Positions 59,797 through 64,000 of a stretch of DNA of 64,000 nucleotides are shown in pieces. The stretch is taken from the NCBI GenBank assembly GCA_025201345.1, contig JAIXMG010000006.1, positions 1,240,001 through 1,304,000 of the forward strand, read 5' to 3'. The stretch's first letter is position 1. Each line of letters starts with the position of its first letter. The notes beneath the pieces are model-generated. The model worked only from the letters and a program-made list of their open reading frames with translations, did not search any database and had not been told where the DNA came from. This DNA is from Thamnidium elegans (Eukaryota > Mucoromycota > Mucoromycetes > Mucorales > Mucoraceae). Both the position numbers and the translations under genes were made by a program.

Positions 59797-59876
59797 GTGA
59801 GAAATAATTTGTTACTGCTTGGACGTGTCACGGAGGATGAAATGGTTTTAAAGAGAGAAGCAGATCTTGAATACAT
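58362..59876 (-). CDS. DBT: Branched-chain alpha-keto acid dehydrogenase E2 (dihydrolipoyl transacylase)
   Basis: Three exons (59876-59796, 59735-59632, 59565-58362) give 462 residues, the normal length. This is the core enzyme of the mitochondrial branched-chain keto acid dehydrogenase complex. In order: a mitochondrial presequence ([20 protein letters not shown]); the lipoyl domain ([18 protein letters not shown] with the lipoyl Lys in [12 protein letters not shown]); an acidic/Gln linker; the E1/E3-binding domain ([17 protein letters not shown], then [14 protein letters not shown]); and the acyltransferase domain with [30 protein letters not shown] and the catalytic [10 protein letters not shown] near the end. 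The LADIGEGI and SWSADHR forms favour branched-chain E2 over pyruvate or 2-oxoglutarate E2. The first intron contains a T run of about 28 bases. Confidence 0.93.
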
Positions 59877-60378
59877 TTTTCTTTTTTAAAAAAGGAAGTC
59901 TATTTTTGTGTTTTGTTTATAACTTAAAGAGAAAAAGAATCTTTGCAAGAAAATAACAAAGATATAGTTGGGGAAGAAAAAGAAAAAGAGATGAGAGTGG
60001 GAAAACTTGATAGAGCTTTAATCCAAAAAAGAGATATACCCGTGGGAAACTTGTATAAACAGGACTGTTTGTTTCCTCTTATAAGTCACATGTATGACAA
60101 CTTGTAGCCTTAACTACACTACGCCTGAACTTGCAGAGAATTGAATTATCTAGTTGTTAAGCGCGTTTATTTGAGACAAGACCTCTTTTTATATTATAGT
60201 ATCAGGCACTTCTTTAATGTGTTAATAGCTGTATCACATATTATTCTTATCGCTTAGGCTCCAGCTTTATTTGTAACAAGATTATGTAATACTAAATTTT
60301 ATACTTGTACATGTCTCATTTGAACAATTAAAACCAACTGCTACACAAAATCCGTACCTGTTCTTCACTAGAATGTCT

Positions 60379-60412
<34 letters not shown>

Positions 60413-60652
60413 CACAGTACTATAAATGTGATAAATAAATATATTTTGTGGTCAATTTTTTTTTTTTTTTGAGCTAGTGCTATTTAATTCAAACTAATAA
60501 TGTCTTCCCTTTTTTTTTCTCTCTCTGTATCTTTACAGGTTTTGACACCTTTAAGGGGTATATAAAAAAAATGGCGGTAGATAAAAAAAAAAAGAAATAA
60601 AAAGCGATACTTTTTTATTTATTTACTTTTTTTTTTTTTCAAACAGCCAAAA
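59877..60652. other. Divergent intergenic region
   Basis: Promoters of DBT (minus) and the small zinc-knuckle gene (plus). It contains an A33 run at about 60379-60411 and a T run near 60458-60470. No gene seen. Confidence 0.45.
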
Positions 60653-61120
60653 ATGTACTCAAGACTTGTTGAGGATACAACCAAAAGAAACATTATAGAA
60701 GAAGTATGTATTGGTTCTCTGCAGCTTTAAATTTTATTAAATTTTTTTATTTTTTGCAGGTTCCAATATTTAAAAATAAAGAAGAGGGACAGTTGTGGAA
60801 ATGTCCATTTTGTGATCCCGAATCCACTGCATACCGACTAAATGTACCCGCTAGCTCTGAAGTACAGGAATTACGTAGAGCAAAACTATTGATTAAGGAT
60901 CATGTAGAGTTACATAAAAAAGATTTATTGAATCAATTGGCTGCTAAACGAGAATTAACACAATACGAAAAGGTGAAAACTGGTATATTATACTTTGGAA
61001 AAAAAAATTAATTCTTTTTTTTTCTTTTTTTAGGCGAGGAGTGATAGCTCAAAAAGAGTACGTTTATGGATTACAGGAACTATCAACGATCGTCGATTAT
61101 ATGAAGATGATCCACTCTAA
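60653..61120 (+). CDS. Small protein with a C2H2-like zinc knuckle, unknown function
   Basis: Three exons (60653-60703, 60760-60972, 61034-61120) give 116 residues with consistent phases. The middle has KCPFCDPESTAYRLN and, 32 residues on, HVELHKKD, so C-x2-C and H-x3-H could bind one zinc with a long loop between. A charged helix follows (LAAKRELTQYEKARSDSS) and the end is RLYEDDPL. No signal peptide or membrane segment. No family recognised. The stop codon overlaps the stop codon of the convergent IMP1 gene (61117-61120), so the mRNAs must overlap at their 3' ends. Confidence 0.72.
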
Positions 61121-61779
61121 ACAGGCACAAGATTGTTTTTTAATAACTCTGGTTCTGGCCAAACCTACACACAAAAAAAAATCATAAGTCCCTTGAATCA
61201 CCTAAATAACACGCACTTTTTTTTTTCTTTTTTTTTTACCTTTGCAAATACTTTTCCTTTGATTAAACCCATTGCTACAGGACCATAAGTTCTTGAATCT
61301 GTAGAATTACTTAAATTATCACCGCCAACCCAAACATGCCCAACAGGTACATTGATATATTTTCTATCTTTTACAGTAGGATCTTCACAAATATTATCTC
61401 CAGGCTGTTGTAAGAAAATATTAAATAACTTTTTTTCTTTTTTTTTTTTTTTTTTTTTTTTTTACCATGCCTATAATTCGTTTCAACACATTTCTTCCAG
61501 GTTTTGCTGGTGAAGTACAAATAACAACGTCTCCAATTGCATACTCTTTAAAATGTCGTGAAATATGTTCAATAGCAACGATGCCAGACGTATTAAAATA
61601 TGGTAACATGGAAGGACCAAGGCACTTTTTTTTAAGGGAGTTTAAGTAAAAAACTTTTTAGACATAAAAATAAAACATACCCAAGTTACTTCAGCTACAT
61701 ATTGATTAAATGCATGAGCAAAACAAGCAAACTGAAGTCCTAGTTTTGTAACTTTTAATACTTTAGAAAAGCGGCTCAT
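61117..61779 (-). CDS. IMP1: Mitochondrial inner membrane protease subunit Imp1
   Basis: Four exons (61779-61681, 61624-61466, 61404-61240, 61164-61117) give 156 residues. It cleaves the intermembrane-space sorting signals of some imported and mitochondrially made proteins. A single N-terminal hydrophobic segment (LGLQFACFAHAFNQYVAEV) is followed by the catalytic Ser in GPSMLPYFN, the catalytic Lys in GRNVLKRIIGMPGD and the family box GHVWVGGDNLSNSTDSRTYG. Lys rather than His in the second motif, together with the GDN-x3-STDSR box, identifies the IMP/leader-peptidase type and contrasts with SEC11 in the same window. It diverges from mitochondrial IleRS, with 154 bases between the two ATGs. 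Confidence 0.94.
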
Positions 61780-61933
61780 GTCATTGATAAGAGAGAGAAG
61801 GAGGGGGGTATGCTCGAAAACAACAAATTATGCGTTACTTTTTTTCCCTTGCGTGACTGCGCTAGGAACTACCGAAATAATAAAATAAAATAAAAAAAAG
61901 GTGCCCTGTCTGTTTTTTTGTTTTTTAAACATA

Positions 61934-64000
61934 ATGTTGAGTTTACGTTCATGGCGAGTTGCGTCTCGTTTGAACACAAGAACATTTGTTAATAGTTCTG
62001 TTTGCTCTGCTAAAGCACCCAATCCTTATACGAACACTATTCTTTTACCAAAGACCAATTTTCCTTTAAGAGCAGACGCAGCAAAGAGAGAACATTTGTT
62101 TAGAGATCGTTGTACAAAGGATTTATACCCTTGGCAGGTTTGTCTGATCCTATTATTGTAATTATTTTTTTATTAATATTGATAATAATACGCACAGTTG
62201 AAAAATAACCCAAATGATTTATTTATTCTTCACGATGGTCCTCCTTATGCAAACGGAAATGTTCATTGTGGTACATATAATAGTAATAAAAAGCGGGGCT
62301 TCTACTAAAATGCTTTCTAGGTCATGCATTAAATAAGATTTTGAAGGATATTGTAAACAGATATAAAGTTTTGCAAGGACATAAAGTATTGTTAGTATAT
62401 AGTTTTACTTGTACCTTTTTTTTTTTTTTTTGTGCTAAATTTTTTTATTTATTAGTTATCGTCCTGGATGGGATTGTCACGGTTTACCTATCGAATTAAA
62501 GGCATTGGAACAAATTAGAGTAAGTCTTACCGTTCTTTATTCTTTTTTTTTTTATTCAGCTTGTTTAATTCTTTTACGCAAAAAAAAAAAAAAAAAAAAA
62601 AAAAATAGAGAAAGGGAGACGATTTATCTCCAGTTGATATTAGAAAGATTGCAAAAGCAAAAGCATTATCCGAAGTAGAAAAGCAAATGGCAGCCTTTAA
62701 AAGTTGGAGTGTGATGGGCGATTGGGATAACCCCTATTTAACATTAAACAGTGGATACGAGATTCGACAATTACGCGTATTAATTGATATGATTAAAAAC
62801 GGATACATCTATCGACAATTAAAACCAGTGTATTGGTCCCCTTCTTCCAAATCCGCTTTAGCTGAATCAGAATTAGAATACAATGAAGCACATATCTCTC
62901 AATCCATCCATGTACGTTTTGCATTAACAAATTTATCAACTCAGTTAAAGCAAAAGTGGAGCCAACACAAGGATATCAATGCTTTGATTTGGACAACAAC
63001 TCCTTGGACCATTCCTTCCAATAAAGCTATCTCAGTTCATCCTGAATTAAACTATTCATTAGTAAAGATTGAAAACGATATATTTGTTGTTGCTAGTGAT
63101 CGTGTAGATGCGCTACAAGCAGAATTGACAAAGGAGATAGTAGTATTGGATCAAGTAGTAGGTCAGGAACTTTTAGGGTGTGAGTATAAGCATCCTTTGT
63201 TTGATGAAAAAATGCCTATTATTGGGGCTCAGCACGTTACTGCTGAGTCTGGTACAGGTTTAGTTCATACTGCTCCTGGCCACGGCATGGAGGATTATGA
63301 AGCTTGTCTTGCTCATGGTATTATTCCTTTTAGTCCTGTTGACGACGAAGGAAAGTTTACAAAAGAGGCTGGCGAAGGTTTAGAAGGAAAGGAAGCGTTT
63401 ACTGAGGGAACTGAAGCTGTCATTCAAATGCTTGGATCCAGTATTATTTTACAACAAGCTTATTCTCACAAGTATCCTTATGATTGGCGTACCAAAAAGC
63501 CTGTCATGCTTCGGTAAAAAAAAAAAAAAAAAAAAAAAATTACTCTGTCATGAAATGTTTTTTTTTCTTATTTTTGTTTTATGTAGTGCTACAGATCAGT
63601 GGTTTGCTAATGTCGAAAATTTACAAAAGGAGGCAGTAGACAGTTTAAAGCAAGTCCGAATGGTTCCTGAAGTTTGTAAGCATATATATACACATATATT
63701 ACATCAATTTATAATTAATGACAATACGTATCAGCTATTCGTCGTTTAGAACAATTCACTCTTTCTCGTAAAGAATGGTGTATCTCTCGTCAAAGATCAT
63801 GGGGAGTTCCCATTCCCGCATTATACGATCAAGACGGCCAAGCCTTATTAACTGAGATATCAGTAGAATACATTATTAAAATCTTGCAAGAGCGCGGTAC
63901 AGACGCATGGTGGGAAGAAACTGACGATAGCGTATTTGTTGCACCTGAGTACCGTAATCAAGGCAAGATATATACTCGAGGATACGATACCATGGATGTT
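61934..64000 (+). CDS. ISM1: Mitochondrial isoleucyl-tRNA synthetase, N-terminal part, cut by window end
   Basis: Seven exons are visible (61934-62137, 62198-62270, 62321-62390, 62456-62519, 62609-63513, 63587-63675 and 63735 onward). The reading frame is open at 64000. The protein starts with a presequence ([20 protein letters not shown]). The class I signature is [19 protein letters not shown] (HIGH equivalent HCGH), then [20 protein letters not shown]. The editing domain has the threonine-rich [13 protein letters not shown] and [28 protein letters not shown] and [16 protein letters not shown] lead back into the catalytic domain. The KMSKS loop and anticodon-binding domain would lie beyond the window. 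The presequence and bacterial-type editing signature mark it as mitochondrial, not cytosolic. Confidence 0.95.

Noticed and set aside
1..64000. tRNA, rRNA and CRISPR elements
   Set aside because: I looked for GGTTCGA-type T-loops with matching stems and for regularly spaced repeats, and found none that fold convincingly. A covariance-model scan would be the proper test.

Overview
The window reads as nuclear DNA of an AT-rich filamentous fungus, most likely a Mucoromycota (Mucorales-type) species. This rests on many short introns (roughly 45-85 bases, GTAAGT-type donors, TAG/CAG acceptors), long A and T homopolymers inside introns and promoters, fungal gene architectures (SKICH-like C-terminus on CHO2, fungal Rgp1, secreted choice-of-anchor-A protein), and a mitochondrial complex I subunit, which excludes Saccharomyces-type yeasts. 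The species assignment is inference. I saw no tRNA, rRNA, CRISPR array or bacterial-style operon. CDS coordinates below span introns; exons are listed in the evidence. For the named multi-exon genes, summed exon lengths are exact multiples of three and the reading frame stays open across every junction. The isoleucyl-tRNA synthetase is the exception because it is cut by the window edge.

Layout. 0-7.5 kb is gene-poor: a decayed TnpB/Fanzor-like ORF on the minus strand at the left edge, one small secreted wall-type protein, an interspersed repeat copy and an orphan first exon. 7.5-24 kb is dense and forward: URB1 (large-subunit ribosome assembly), an intronless C2H2 zinc-finger protein and UBR1 (N-degron E3 ubiquitin ligase). 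24-30 kb is reverse: CHO2 (phosphatidylethanolamine methylation) and RGP1 (Rab6/Ypt6 GEF subunit). 30.5-35 kb is a decaying region: a broken multi-exon gene, an 89-bp pogo/Tc1-type MITE and further repeat copies.

35-43 kb is compact again: a probably N-myristoylated SAM methyltransferase diverges from SEC11 (signal peptidase), followed by a PH-domain protein, a four-helix membrane protein with an acidic tail, glyoxalase II and NDUFB8. 43-46.5 kb is a second mobile-element graveyard, with a frameshifted OTU-like fragment, the 3' end of a LINE-type reverse transcriptase ORF and a repeated 35-nt sequence. 46.7-54.6 kb is one very large glycogenin gene whose GT8 catalytic domain is followed by about 2,200 residues of His/Glu-rich and Ser/Thr-rich low-complexity tail. 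54.8-64 kb holds PTH2, a choice-of-anchor-A secreted protein, the branched-chain dehydrogenase E2, a small zinc-knuckle protein, IMP1 and mitochondrial isoleucyl-tRNA synthetase (cut by the window edge).

The genes are mostly unrelated housekeeping functions. The links I can see are positional. IMP1 and mitochondrial IleRS are divergent neighbours 154 bp apart. IMP1 and the small zinc protein are convergent with stop codons overlapping by 4 nt. The most unusual items are the giant glycogenin, the Fanzor-like relic and the pogo-type MITE inside a dying gene.
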